DNA of 64,000 nucleotides, taken from NCBI GenBank assembly GCA_040218815.1, contig JAVJQS010000015.1, positions 62,001-126,000 of the forward strand, read 5' to 3'. Origin of the DNA: JAVJQS01 sp040218815. Lineage in GTDB: Bacteria > Bacteroidota > Bacteroidia > Flavobacteriales_E > Vicingaceae. The notes beneath the pieces are model-generated. The model searched no databases, was not told the DNA's origin, and was given only the letters and a program-made list of their open reading frames with translations. This document shows positions 16,670 to 25,054 of this stretch, piece after piece (position 1 is the first letter of the stretch; each line of letters opens with the position of its first letter). The position numbers and the translations under genes were made by a program.

Positions 16670-17182
16670 TCACCAGTTCGTAACAGCTTTGTTAAAAATA
16701 TCTTGAGTAAGCTGGTCATTTATACTCTGTAAAATTTCCTCTTCCACTGAACTTAAATCCCTGGAGTTATCAAAATCTTCGAATCTTGAAAACGAAGTCT
16801 CAAAGTTTTGTGTCTCATCATAATTATTTACAAAACGAACACTCACAGTCATCGTAACTCTAGTTAGTGCTGCAGTTTCATTTCCTTGAATAGCAACAGG
16901 AGAAGTTCTATAATCGGTAATCGCCCCTTCAAACTCCAAATCCCCAGAAGACTTTACCAGAGCTAAGTTGGTTTGCGTTAAAAATACATCTTTTAATTTC
17001 TCTGTAAAAAGTTGGCTAGCTCTAGGGGGAGTTAATGCTGCGTTGGCTTGAAAAAAACCAACTGAAACTGTTTCTACTTCTGGCGGAATAGATGCTCCGG
17101 TAAAGGAATAGGATGCAGAACACCCCCAATTTAACAGGGCTGTGGTTAGAAACAATATAATAGGTATGAATTTATTCTTCAT
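16670..17182 (-). CDS. lptE: LptE-family outer-membrane lipoprotein
   Basis: Lipoprotein of 170 aa, signal FLTTALLNWGC with the lipid cysteine near residue 21. The mature part has the Bacteroidota LptE pattern: YSFTGASIPPEVETVSVG, PRASQLFTEKLKDVF, GDLEFEGAITDYRTSPVA and the aromatic C-terminal half with SVEEEILQSINDQLTQDIFNKA. It would plug and assist the LptD channel that inserts LPS in the outer membrane. It overlaps the sigma-54 activator gene at its start by one or more bases, which points to translational coupling. Sequence conservation in the family is low, so the call rests on pattern and context. Confidence 0.8.
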   Translation of the reverse strand: MKNKFIPIILFLTTALLNWGCSASYSFTGASIPPEVETVSVGFFQANAALTPPRASQLFTEKLKDVFLTQTNLALVKSSGDLEFEGAITDYRTSPVAIQGNETAALTRVTMTVSVRFVNNYDETQNFETSFSRFEDFDNSRDLSSVEEEILQSINDQLTQDIFNKAVTNW

Positions 17183-18477
17183 TATTGTTCTATTTCGTAT
17201 TCTTTAATCTTTCTATACAAGGTTCGTTCTGATATTCCTAAATCTTCAGCCGCGTGTTTTCGTTTTCCTTGATGCTTTTGCAATGCTCTTTTTATAAGCT
17301 TTTTTTCAGTTTCAGAAATAGATAAGGTCTCTTCTTCTTCTTCAATTTCTTCAAAAACTTCTTTATCATCATATTGATTAGCGTTAGTGTTTTCAGAAAC
17401 AGTAGCACTTTCCTTCATTTTTACTGCGTGCTTTTTTGCAGAGCTGTTAAACTGCTCTAGCTGCAATTTTTCCTCCAAATGTTCTTCACTAGTAGAGTCT
17501 TCACCATAAAGTCGATCATAAACTTGGTTACTTACCTCGTTTTTTGAAGTATTATCATCAGACTGTAATACTTGAAAAACAACTTGCTTCAAGTCGGTAA
17601 CATCCTTTTTCATATCAAAAAGCACTTTGTATAAGATGTCTCTTTCTGACATTCCTGCTTTGTCACCAGAGTAAATTACAGGCAATGAAGATTCACTATT
17701 TTCTGGTAAATAGCTCAGCAAAACTTCTTCAGTAATCAACTTCTCTTGTTCGATAACAGATATTTGTTCTGTTACGTTTTTGAGTTGCCTTACATTACCA
17801 GGCCAACGATATTTTAGCAATAAATTTCGTGCTGACTCTGTCAATTGAACAGAAGGCATTTTATACTTATCGGCAAAGTCAGATGAGAACTTCCTGAACA
17901 ATAAATATATGTCATCTTTTCTTTCGCGCAGTGGAGGTACTTCGATAGGTACCGTGTTTAAGCGATAAAATAAATCTTCTCTAAATTTATTTTCTCTAAT
18001 TGCTTTAGGGATATTCACATTCGTTGCTGCAACAATTCGAACGTTTGTTTTCTGAACTTTTGAACTTCCAACCTTAATAATTTCACCGGTTTCCAATACC
18101 CTCAATAACCTTACTTGAGTTTGGATGGGCAGTTCTGCTACTTCGTCTAAAAAAATGGTCCCACCATCTGCTACTTCAAAATAACCTTTTCTGGTTTCAT
18201 GCGCTCCAGTAAAAGATCCTTTTTCGTGGCCAAATAATTCTGAATCAATAGTGCCTTCGGGAATTGCACCGCAGTTTACTGCAATGTATTTACTGTGCTT
18301 TCTAGCGCTTAATTGATGTACAATTTGAGGCATGGTTTCCTTACCAGTTCCGCTTTCACCGGAGATTAATACCGATAAATCTGTCGGTGCAACCTGTATA
18401 GCGATATCAATCGCACGATTCAATTGCTCTGAATGCCCGATAATTCCAAAACGCTGCTTTATTTGTTCAATACTCAT
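17182..18477 (-). CDS. Sigma-54-dependent transcriptional activator
   Basis: AAA+ bacterial enhancer-binding protein of 431 aa. The protein begins straight with the ATPase domain: Walker A GESGTGKE at 40-47, the sigma-54-contact loop GSFTGA at 87-92 (usual form GAFTGA), Walker B TIFLDEVAE at 107-115, and the arginine-finger region REDLFYRLNTVPIEVPPLRER near 165-185. A long acidic linker (about 290-390) leads to a Fis-type helix-turn-helix, KHAAEDLGISERTLYRKIKEYE. No receiver, PAS or GAF domain is present, so it may be controlled by level or by a partner. It overlaps miaB by 4 bp and precedes lptE, the order known from many Bacteroidota. Confidence 0.92.
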   Translation of the reverse strand: MSIEQIKQRFGIIGHSEQLNRAIDIAIQVAPTDLSVLISGESGTGKETMPQIVHQLSARKHSKYIAVNCGAIPEGTIDSELFGHEKGSFTGAHETRKGYFEVADGGTIFLDEVAELPIQTQVRLLRVLETGEIIKVGSSKVQKTNVRIVAATNVNIPKAIRENKFREDLFYRLNTVPIEVPPLRERKDDIYLLFRKFSSDFADKYKMPSVQLTESARNLLLKYRWPGNVRQLKNVTEQISVIEQEKLITEEVLLSYLPENSESSLPVIYSGDKAGMSERDILYKVLFDMKKDVTDLKQVVFQVLQSDDNTSKNEVSNQVYDRLYGEDSTSEEHLEEKLQLEQFNSSAKKHAVKMKESATVSENTNANQYDDKEVFEEIEEEEETLSISETEKKLIKRALQKHQGKRKHAAEDLGISERTLYRKIKEYEIEQ

Positions 18478-19922
18478 GCTACTGCTTTACCTTTTAATGT
18501 GGCTGAAGTGCAGGTCTCAATTTTTACCATAACGTAATCACCTGCTTTGTAATTTTCTTTTGGAAAAACCACAACAGAGTTATGATCATTTCTTCCATAC
18601 AATTCCTGGTCAGACTTTTTGGAAATACCTTCAACCAACACCTTGTAGGTTTTGCCTATGTCTTTTTTTAATTGTTCAAAGGAATGTTTTTGTTGCAAGT
18701 CGATAATTTCTGCTAACCTTCTTTGCTTAGTCTCTTCAGGAATATCGTCTTCATACTTTCGTTGTGCTAAAGTATTAGGTCGCTCAGAATATTTAAACAT
18801 GTAGGCAAAATGATACTTTACTTCCTCCATAAGGCTTAAAGTTTCTTTATGTTCCTCTTCTGTTTCTGTGCAAAACCCTGAAATAATATCTGCTGAAATG
18901 GAACAATCAGGAATAATTCTTTTGATTGCATTTATCCGATTCATATACCATTCTCTGGTATAACCCCTATTCATCATTTCCAAAATTCGGCTGTTGCCTG
19001 ATTGAAATGGAAGGTGAATGTAATTGCAAATGTTATCATACTTTGCCATAACGTGCAATACATCATCAGTCATGTCTTTAGGGTGAGAAGTTGAAAAACG
19101 AACACGAATATTAGGATCAACTAATGCTACTTTTTCCATTAATTGAGCAAAGTTTACACTCTCTGCTTTTTCTTCTTCAGATAAATTCTCGAACTCCTTT
19201 TTAAGTCCACCTCCATACCACAAGTAAGAGTCTACATTTTGACCCAATAAGGTCACTTCTTTATATCCTTGTAGAGAAAGTTCTCTCACTTCTTGAACAA
19301 TGGTTTTAGGGTCTCGACTCCGTTCTCGTCCTCTAGTAAATGGCACTACACAAAAAGTGCACATGTTATCGCAGCCTCTAGTAATTGAGACAAATGATGA
19401 AACGCCATTTCCGCCCAAGCGCACAGGACTTATATCACCATAAGTCTCTTCTTTTGAAAGAATAACATTTACTGCTTTTCTTCCTCCATCTACTTCGTTT
19501 ACTAAGTTAGGCAAATCACGGTAGGCATCTGGTCCAACTACAATGTCAACTAACTTTTCCTCGTCTAGTAATTTTGATTTCATGCGCTCCGCCATGCAAC
19601 CGAGCACCCCAATTATCATTTTTGGGTTTATCTTTTTTACTTTGTTAAAGCTGCTTAATCTTTTTCTTACAGTCTGCTCAGCTTTTTCACGAATAGAGCA
19701 AGTATTGACAAAAATAATATCTGCTTCCTCCATTAATCGAGTGGTTTCATAACCGTCCTTTTCAAGAATGGAAGCAACAATTTCGCTGTCAGAGAAATTC
19801 ATCTGACATCCATAACTCTCAATATAAACCTTTCTTCCATTTGAAGAGGAGGAGCTGTTTTTCCGCTGAATTGCTTCACCTTGCTTCGTTTCGTCTATTA
19901 CTTTGTCAATTGTTTCCAACAT
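18474..19922 (-). CDS. miaB: tRNA-2-methylthio-N6-dimethylallyladenosine synthase MiaB
   Basis: Radical SAM methylthiotransferase of 482 aa that adds the 2-methylthio group to i6A37 of tRNAs reading codons starting with U. The N-terminal MTTase domain has YIESYGCQMNFSDSE near 32-46, then FVNTCSIREKAE and GVLGCMAERMKS supplying the second 4Fe-4S cluster. The radical SAM motif is SITRGCDNMCTFCVVPFTRG, and a TRAM domain closes the protein. A non-conserved Ser/Asn-rich leader of about 28 aa precedes the domain. It starts the minus-strand operon; a candidate promoter lies about 25-65 bp upstream. Confidence 0.96.
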   Translation of the reverse strand: MLETIDKVIDETKQGEAIQRKNSSSSSNGRKVYIESYGCQMNFSDSEIVASILEKDGYETTRLMEEADIIFVNTCSIREKAEQTVRKRLSSFNKVKKINPKMIIGVLGCMAERMKSKLLDEEKLVDIVVGPDAYRDLPNLVNEVDGGRKAVNVILSKEETYGDISPVRLGGNGVSSFVSITRGCDNMCTFCVVPFTRGRERSRDPKTIVQEVRELSLQGYKEVTLLGQNVDSYLWYGGGLKKEFENLSEEEKAESVNFAQLMEKVALVDPNIRVRFSTSHPKDMTDDVLHVMAKYDNICNYIHLPFQSGNSRILEMMNRGYTREWYMNRINAIKRIIPDCSISADIISGFCTETEEEHKETLSLMEEVKYHFAYMFKYSERPNTLAQRKYEDDIPEETKQRRLAEIIDLQQKHSFEQLKKDIGKTYKVLVEGISKKSDQELYGRNDHNSVVVFPKENYKAGDYVMVKIETCTSATLKGKAVA

Positions 19923-19945
19923 AGAGTTCCTTTAGATTGGGAGCA

Positions 19946-19985
19946 CGAAATTAGCTAATTTTGGACTTTCTGTGACAAAATGACA
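19946..19985 (-). promoter_or_regulatory. Candidate promoter and TGACA repeat upstream of miaB
   Basis: On the minus strand a TTTG (19976-19979) is followed after 22 nt by TAATTTCG (19946-19953), close to the Bacteroidota sigma-70 form TTTG...TAnnTTTG. The -33 part is embedded in TGTCATTTTGTCACA (19971-19985), whose plus-strand form GTGACA-N3-TGACA also occurs upstream of groES. Assigned by eye; no transcription data. Confidence 0.4.
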
Positions 19986-20150
19986 TACTAAATGTGTGTT
20001 GAATGATCCTTTTAAACTTTATTGTGAACTTTGAAAAATTGGGATAGCTTAATCAATTAATAAAATTGTTTACTTGAACACATCATAATAATTGGGTTTA
20101 TTTGCCGACCGATTGTGGCATATTTATCCACAGCACTTAAAATTTAACGC

Positions 20151-22667
20151 ATGGCAAAAAATTTAGTAATCGTTGAGTCACCTGCGAAAGCAAAAACAAT
20201 TGAAGGTTTCTTGGGAAAGGATTTTACTGTAAAATCAAGTTTTGGACACATTCGAGATTTGCCAGGTAAAAACATTTCAATTGATATTGAGAATAATTTT
20301 GAACCTCAATATGTTATTACTGATGACAAGAAAAAAGTGGTTGCTGAATTAAAAAAGATTGCTAAATCTGCAGAAATGGTCTGGTTAGCGACGGATGAGG
20401 ATCGAGAGGGGGAAGCAATTTCTTGGCATTTATTGGAAGCTTTAGGTCTGAAAGAAAAAGATACTAAGCGGATTGTTTTTTCTGAAATTACTAAGTCGGC
20501 AATTACAGCGGCTATTGAAAAACCAAGAAAAGTAAATAAAGACTTGGTTGATGCACAACAAGCGAGAAGAGTACTTGACCGTTTAGTGGGTTATGAATTA
20601 TCGCCAGTTTTATGGAAAAAGGTCAAGCCATCTTTATCAGCAGGTAGAGTGCAGTCAGTTACGGTGCGTTTAATTGTAGAACGTGAGCGCGAAATCAATG
20701 CATTTAAAGTCGACGATTTTTATAAAGTTGTAGGCTATTTCCAAGTTAAAAGTGGCAAAGCTTTTAAAGCAGAAGTAAGTAGTCGTTTTAAAGAGTATGA
20801 TGAAGCAAAGAAATTTTTAGAAGAATGTGAAAAGTCTACTTTTTCAATTAAAGATCTAATTAAAAAACCGGCGAAAAAATCTCCAGCAGCTCCTTTTACT
20901 ACTTCAACATTACAGCAGGAAGCAAGTAGGAAGCTAGGTTTTTCAGTAGCACAAACCATGATGGTGGCCCAGAAATTATATGAAGCAGGTAAGATTACTT
21001 ATATGAGAACAGACTCTGTAAATTTATCTGACACTGCTGTGAATGGAGCTGCAGCTTATATTAAAGATCAATACGGGTCTGATTTTTCAAATCCAAAAAA
21101 GTATTCTACAAAATCTAAAGGCGCACAAGAGGCGCACGAGGCTATTCGTCCAACAAACTTAGGGATGGATCAATTAAGTGGAGCAGGGCAGGAGAATCGT
21201 TTGTATGAATTGATATGGAAAAGAACGATTGCTTCACAGATGAGTGACGCTAAAATTGAGCGAACTACAGCTACGATTGATGTGTCTGAATCAAACCAAG
21301 ATTTTACTGCAAAGGGAGAGATTTTACAGTTTGAAGGTTTTCTCAAGGTATACTTAGAGGGAAATGATGATGAAGATGAAGAGTCAGCTTCAAAAGCCAC
21401 TCCAGGGAATGCTGCAATGTTGCCTAACTTAAAGAAGGGTGATAACTTAGAGATGAATGAAATAACATCAACACAGCGTTTTACACAGCACCCACCACGC
21501 TATCAAGAAGCTAGCTTGGTTCGTAAATTAGAAGAATTAGGAATTGGAAGACCTTCTACTTATGCACCAACAATTTCCACCATCCAAAAAAGAGGCTATG
21601 TGGTGAAGGAAGAGCGAGAAGGCAAGGAACGGAATTATCAAATTCTGACCTTAACAAAAGATGGTATCAAAGAAACGAAGGCAACTGAAAGAACTGGTGC
21701 AGAAAAAAATAAATTATTTCCAACAGACACTGGTTTGGTAGTCACAGATTTTTTAACAGAGCACTTCAAAGAAATTATGGACTACAGTTTCACCGCTGAC
21801 GTTGAAAAGCAATTTGATGACATTGCTGATGGCCAGTTGCAGTGGAATAAAATGATAGAGAAATTCTATAACCCTTTTCATGCAAGTGTTGAAAATACAC
21901 TTGAAAATGCTGACCGAGCTAAAGGGGAGCGACTATTAGGAGAAGATCCGAAGAGCGGTAAGCCAATTTATGCGAGAATCGGTCGTTACGGAGCTATGGT
22001 TCAGATTGGTGATGTGGAAGATGAAGAAAAACCAAAATTTGCTTCTTTGCTTAAAGATCAAAGTATAGAGAGCATTACATTTGAAGAGGCCTTGCAACTC
22101 TTTGAATTTCCAAAGACAATAGGAACTTATGAAAATGAGGAAATAATTGTTTCGCAAGGAAGATATGGGCCGTATGTAAAGTTTGGAGATATGTTTGTTT
22201 CTATTCCAAGAGATGAGGATATGGCTAGTGTAGATTTAAGCAGGGCAATTCAACTGATCAAAGAAAAACAACAAGCGGATGCTCCTATAGCTGAATATGA
22301 AAACCTCCCAGTTCAAAAAGGTACTGGTCGTTTTGGCCCTTTTATCAAATGGAATGGAATGTTTATCAATGTGAATAAGAAATATAATTTTGATAATCTA
22401 TCGTATGATGATATTGTAGAATTAATAGAAGATAAAAAACAGAAGGAAATTGATAAATACATTCATCAATGGGATGAAGAAGGTATATCAGTTCTAAAGG
22501 CACGCTGGGGTAGATATAATATTGTCAAAGGAAAAACTAAGATTGAACTTCCCAAAACCTTTAAGGTGGAAGAATTAACCTTAGAAGAGGCTAAAAAGAT
22601 GATTGAAGAAAAAGCAAGCAAGAAAAAGACTAAGCCTAAATCTAAAGCCAAGAAAAAAAAGCATTGA
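20151..22667 (+). CDS. topA: DNA topoisomerase I
   Basis: Type IA topoisomerase of 838 aa that relaxes negative supercoils. The Toprim domain opens the protein (VIVESPAKAKTIEGFLG) with the metal site TDEDREGEA at 81-89; the active-site tyrosine is Y284 in KITYMRTDS. The C-terminal half has no obvious Cys4 zinc fingers but carries topoisomerase C-terminal repeats: GRYGAMVQIG, GRYGPYVKFGD, GRFGPFIKWNG and ARWGRYNIVKG, followed by a Lys-rich tail that would grip DNA. It is followed 23 bp later by the arginase-like gene on the same strand. Confidence 0.97.
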   Translation: MAKNLVIVESPAKAKTIEGFLGKDFTVKSSFGHIRDLPGKNISIDIENNFEPQYVITDDKKKVVAELKKIAKSAEMVWLATDEDREGEAISWHLLEALGLKEKDTKRIVFSEITKSAITAAIEKPRKVNKDLVDAQQARRVLDRLVGYELSPVLWKKVKPSLSAGRVQSVTVRLIVEREREINAFKVDDFYKVVGYFQVKSGKAFKAEVSSRFKEYDEAKKFLEECEKSTFSIKDLIKKPAKKSPAAPFTTSTLQQEASRKLGFSVAQTMMVAQKLYEAGKITYMRTDSVNLSDTAVNGAAAYIKDQYGSDFSNPKKYSTKSKGAQEAHEAIRPTNLGMDQLSGAGQENRLYELIWKRTIASQMSDAKIERTTATIDVSESNQDFTAKGEILQFEGFLKVYLEGNDDEDEESASKATPGNAAMLPNLKKGDNLEMNEITSTQRFTQHPPRYQEASLVRKLEELGIGRPSTYAPTISTIQKRGYVVKEEREGKERNYQILTLTKDGIKETKATERTGAEKNKLFPTDTGLVVTDFLTEHFKEIMDYSFTADVEKQFDDIADGQLQWNKMIEKFYNPFHASVENTLENADRAKGERLLGEDPKSGKPIYARIGRYGAMVQIGDVEDEEKPKFASLLKDQSIESITFEEALQLFEFPKTIGTYENEEIIVSQGRYGPYVKFGDMFVSIPRDEDMASVDLSRAIQLIKEKQQADAPIAEYENLPVQKGTGRFGPFIKWNGMFINVNKKYNFDNLSYDDIVELIEDKKQKEIDKYIHQWDEEGISVLKARWGRYNIVKGKTKIELPKTFKVEELTLEEAKKMIEEKASKKKTKPKSKAKKKKH

Positions 22668-22690
22668 GTTAAATAAGTTAACTACCAACG

Positions 22691-23851
22691 ATGAGTATTT
22701 CCCATTACCTAAAGCCAGTAGATGTAAAGTCTTTTTCAAAAGGAAAAGAGTTTGCAGAAACGCAGTGGGGCAATTGTTTGAAATTTGAAGTTGAAGACTT
22801 TTCAGTTATTGATGTTGCAATTTTTGACGTAGCTGAAGATCGAGGCTCTATCTCAAATAAGGGTTGTGCGAAAGCTGGGGATTCAATAAGAGAATATTTT
22901 TATTCATTGTATAGAGGGGACTATGTTGCTAAGGTTGCTGATTTAGGAACAATTGAAGCAGGAAATACCATTTCGGATACCTATTTTGCTGTTCAAGAAA
23001 CAATTGCATTCTTGTTAAGTGAGAATGTAATACCAATTATTATTGGGGGAAGTCAAGATATTAGTTTTGCAAATTATACTGCCTATGGAAAGCAGGAGCA
23101 AACTGTAAATTTAGTCAGTATTGATGCTCGGTTTGGATTAGGCAAAACAGATGATGTAATTAACTCTGATAATTATTTAAGCAAAATTCTTTTTCATCAA
23201 CCCAACTGCTTATTCAATTATAGTAATATTGGTTTTCAATCCTATTTAGTTGATCAAAAAGAACGAGCGCTTTTAGAAGAGCTATTTTACGACATTTACC
23301 GCTTAGGGGTAGTGAAGGAAGATTTAAAATTTGCCGAGCCAATTATTCGAAATGCAGATTTTATTAGCTTTAATATGAGTGCAGTTGCCCAAGCCTATGC
23401 ACCTGCTAATAGGAATGCCTCAGCAAACGGGTTTACGGGAGAACAGGCTTGTCAATTAGCAAAATATGCGGGCATGAATGATAAGCTAAGTTCTTTTAGT
23501 ATATATGAATATAATCCTGAGTTGGCAGACCAAGGAATGACAGCTCAACTAATTGCTCAAATGATTTGGTATTTTATTGATGGAGTATATCATCGAAAAG
23601 GAGACTTTCCTGTGGCAAATAAAAATCAATACACAAAATATAATGTGAGCAACAAAAACCACAAGGAGGAATTGGTTTTTTATAAAAGTGCTAAAACTGA
23701 TCGATGGTGGATGGAAGTACCTTATTATAACTCTGGGTTTAATAAATATGCTCGCCATTTAATGTTGCCGTGCAATTATGAAGAATATTTGGTGGCTACC
23801 AATGATGAAATCCCCGAAAGGTGGTTTCAAACCTTCAAAAAACTTAAGTAG
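22691..23851 (+). CDS. Degenerate arginase/formimidoylglutamase-fold protein
   Basis: Protein of 386 aa with the ureohydrolase fold (arginase, agmatinase, HutG), but the metal-binding motifs are not intact. The place of GGGHS holds GGSQD (119-123), the place of DAHxD holds SIDARFGL (143-150), and the place of SxDxDxxDP holds SFNMSAVAQAYAP (226-238), so most of the histidine and aspartate ligands of the di-manganese site are lost. The late segment SIYEYNPELAD keeps the family glutamate at 273. It is probably not a hydrolase but a structural or binding protein. Homologues are usually annotated formimidoylglutamase; that activity is doubtful here. It lies between topA and the porP-gldKLMN genes. 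Confidence 0.75.
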   Translation: MSISHYLKPVDVKSFSKGKEFAETQWGNCLKFEVEDFSVIDVAIFDVAEDRGSISNKGCAKAGDSIREYFYSLYRGDYVAKVADLGTIEAGNTISDTYFAVQETIAFLLSENVIPIIIGGSQDISFANYTAYGKQEQTVNLVSIDARFGLGKTDDVINSDNYLSKILFHQPNCLFNYSNIGFQSYLVDQKERALLEELFYDIYRLGVVKEDLKFAEPIIRNADFISFNMSAVAQAYAPANRNASANGFTGEQACQLAKYAGMNDKLSSFSIYEYNPELADQGMTAQLIAQMIWYFIDGVYHRKGDFPVANKNQYTKYNVSNKNHKEELVFYKSAKTDRWWMEVPYYNSGFNKYARHLMLPCNYEEYLVATNDEIPERWFQTFKKLK

Positions 23852-23879
23852 TTTTTATGTTAAAATTGAGGGTAAAATG

Positions 23880-23912
23880 CTTAAAAAATCAATCTTTAAG
23901 AAATTTTTTAAG
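23880..23912 (+). repeat. AT-only inverted repeat between arginase-like gene and porP
   Basis: Perfect 10-bp inverted repeat CTTAAAAAAT/ATTTTTTAAG with a 13-nt spacer, 28 bp after the stop at 23851 and about 55 bp before porP. It could be a weak terminator or a 5' leader hairpin of the T9SS operon. No function is demonstrated. Confidence 0.45.
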
Positions 23913-23968
23913 TATTTTAGGCGACTAATTTAGAACTAAACCAAAAAACCAATTATAACGTCCTAATT

Positions 23969-24955
23969 ATGAATAAAGTTTTCCTTTTTGTTTTATTTGG
24001 ATTTGGTGCGTTGCAGCTTAGTGCTCAGCAAGATCCGCAGTTCACACAAAACATGTTCAATCGTTTGGCCACCAACCCTGGTTTTGCTGGATCAACAGGT
24101 TCAATATGTGCAACTATTTTGTCGCGTGAGCAATGGTTAGGTTTTGAGGGAAATCCGAGAACTAATTTATTTAGTGCGCATGGAAATTTTAAAATCAGAC
24201 AAAAACATCAAATGGGTGCTGGTTTAACTATTATTCAAGATAAAATTGGACCAATTCAGTCATTAAATGCAAAAGCAGCTATTTCTTATCATTATCGTTT
24301 AGGACAAGGTGTTTTGGCAGGTGGGTTGGAGTTGGGAATTTTTAACCAATCCATTAATAATGATTGGAGAACATCGGAGGGAAACTTTGATGGAACTGAA
24401 GACCCAAATATTCCAAATGATCAAGTGGGTGCAACAAAATTTGATTTGGGCTTAGGATTTTATTATTACACCAAAGACTTATATGTTGGGCTTTCAACTA
24501 CGCATTTAACCAATCCAACAATTGAAGAGAAAGCAGACGAGACATCTACCTATAACTTTGAACAGGTGCGACACTATTATGTGACTGCAGGCTATAATTA
24601 TCCAATTTCAACTACCTTCGGTGAATTAGAACTTCAACCTTCTATTTTTGCTAAATCTGATGGTGTGAGCACACAATTAGACATTAATACAAATGTTTTA
24701 TACAATAATTTAGTGTGGGTTGGCGTTTCTTATCGTGTTCAAGATGCTGTAGCAGCATTAGCGGGTATTAAGTTTGAAGACATTGGTAACATGCCTAAAG
24801 ACTTAAGGCCGTTAAGAATTGGTTTTGCTTATGATTTCAACGTTTCAGAGTTTAGTGATTACAACGATGGAACAATTGAGTTTATGATGAATTACTGCTT
24901 CAAAATTCCAAACATTGTTAAATTAGAACGCTATAAAAGTGTAAGATTCCTATAA
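23969..24955 (+). CDS. porP: PorP/SprF family type IX secretion membrane protein
   Basis: Outer-membrane protein of 328 aa with a signal peptide ending LSAQQ. The start of the mature chain, DPQFTQNMFNRLATNPGFAGS, is the signature of the PorP/SprF family; the rest is rich in alternating aromatic strands (GLGFYYYTKDLYVGLS, HYYVTAGYNYP) typical of a beta-barrel, and the C-terminus is hydrophobic. PorP-type proteins join the T9SS outer-membrane ring or the gliding adhesin secretion unit. It precedes gldK by 99 bp, the same order as the porPKLMN operon of Porphyromonas gingivalis, which supports the specific PorP role rather than one of the many SprF paralogues. Confidence 0.88.
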   Translation: MNKVFLFVLFGFGALQLSAQQDPQFTQNMFNRLATNPGFAGSTGSICATILSREQWLGFEGNPRTNLFSAHGNFKIRQKHQMGAGLTIIQDKIGPIQSLNAKAAISYHYRLGQGVLAGGLELGIFNQSINNDWRTSEGNFDGTEDPNIPNDQVGATKFDLGLGFYYYTKDLYVGLSTTHLTNPTIEEKADETSTYNFEQVRHYYVTAGYNYPISTTFGELELQPSIFAKSDGVSTQLDINTNVLYNNLVWVGVSYRVQDAVAALAGIKFEDIGNMPKDLRPLRIGFAYDFNVSEFSDYNDGTIEFMMNYCFKIPNIVKLERYKSVRFL

Positions 24956-25054
24956 TTTATAGAAATTTGAAACATAAAGAGATTAATTGAGTATAATTGC
25001 AAGTTCCAAATAAAATCAGATACTACAATTTGATTTTCTAAAACGTTAAAGGCC

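Noticed and set aside
22691..23851. Functional formimidoylglutamase (HutG)
   Set aside because: Most metal ligands are missing and no hut genes are in the window.
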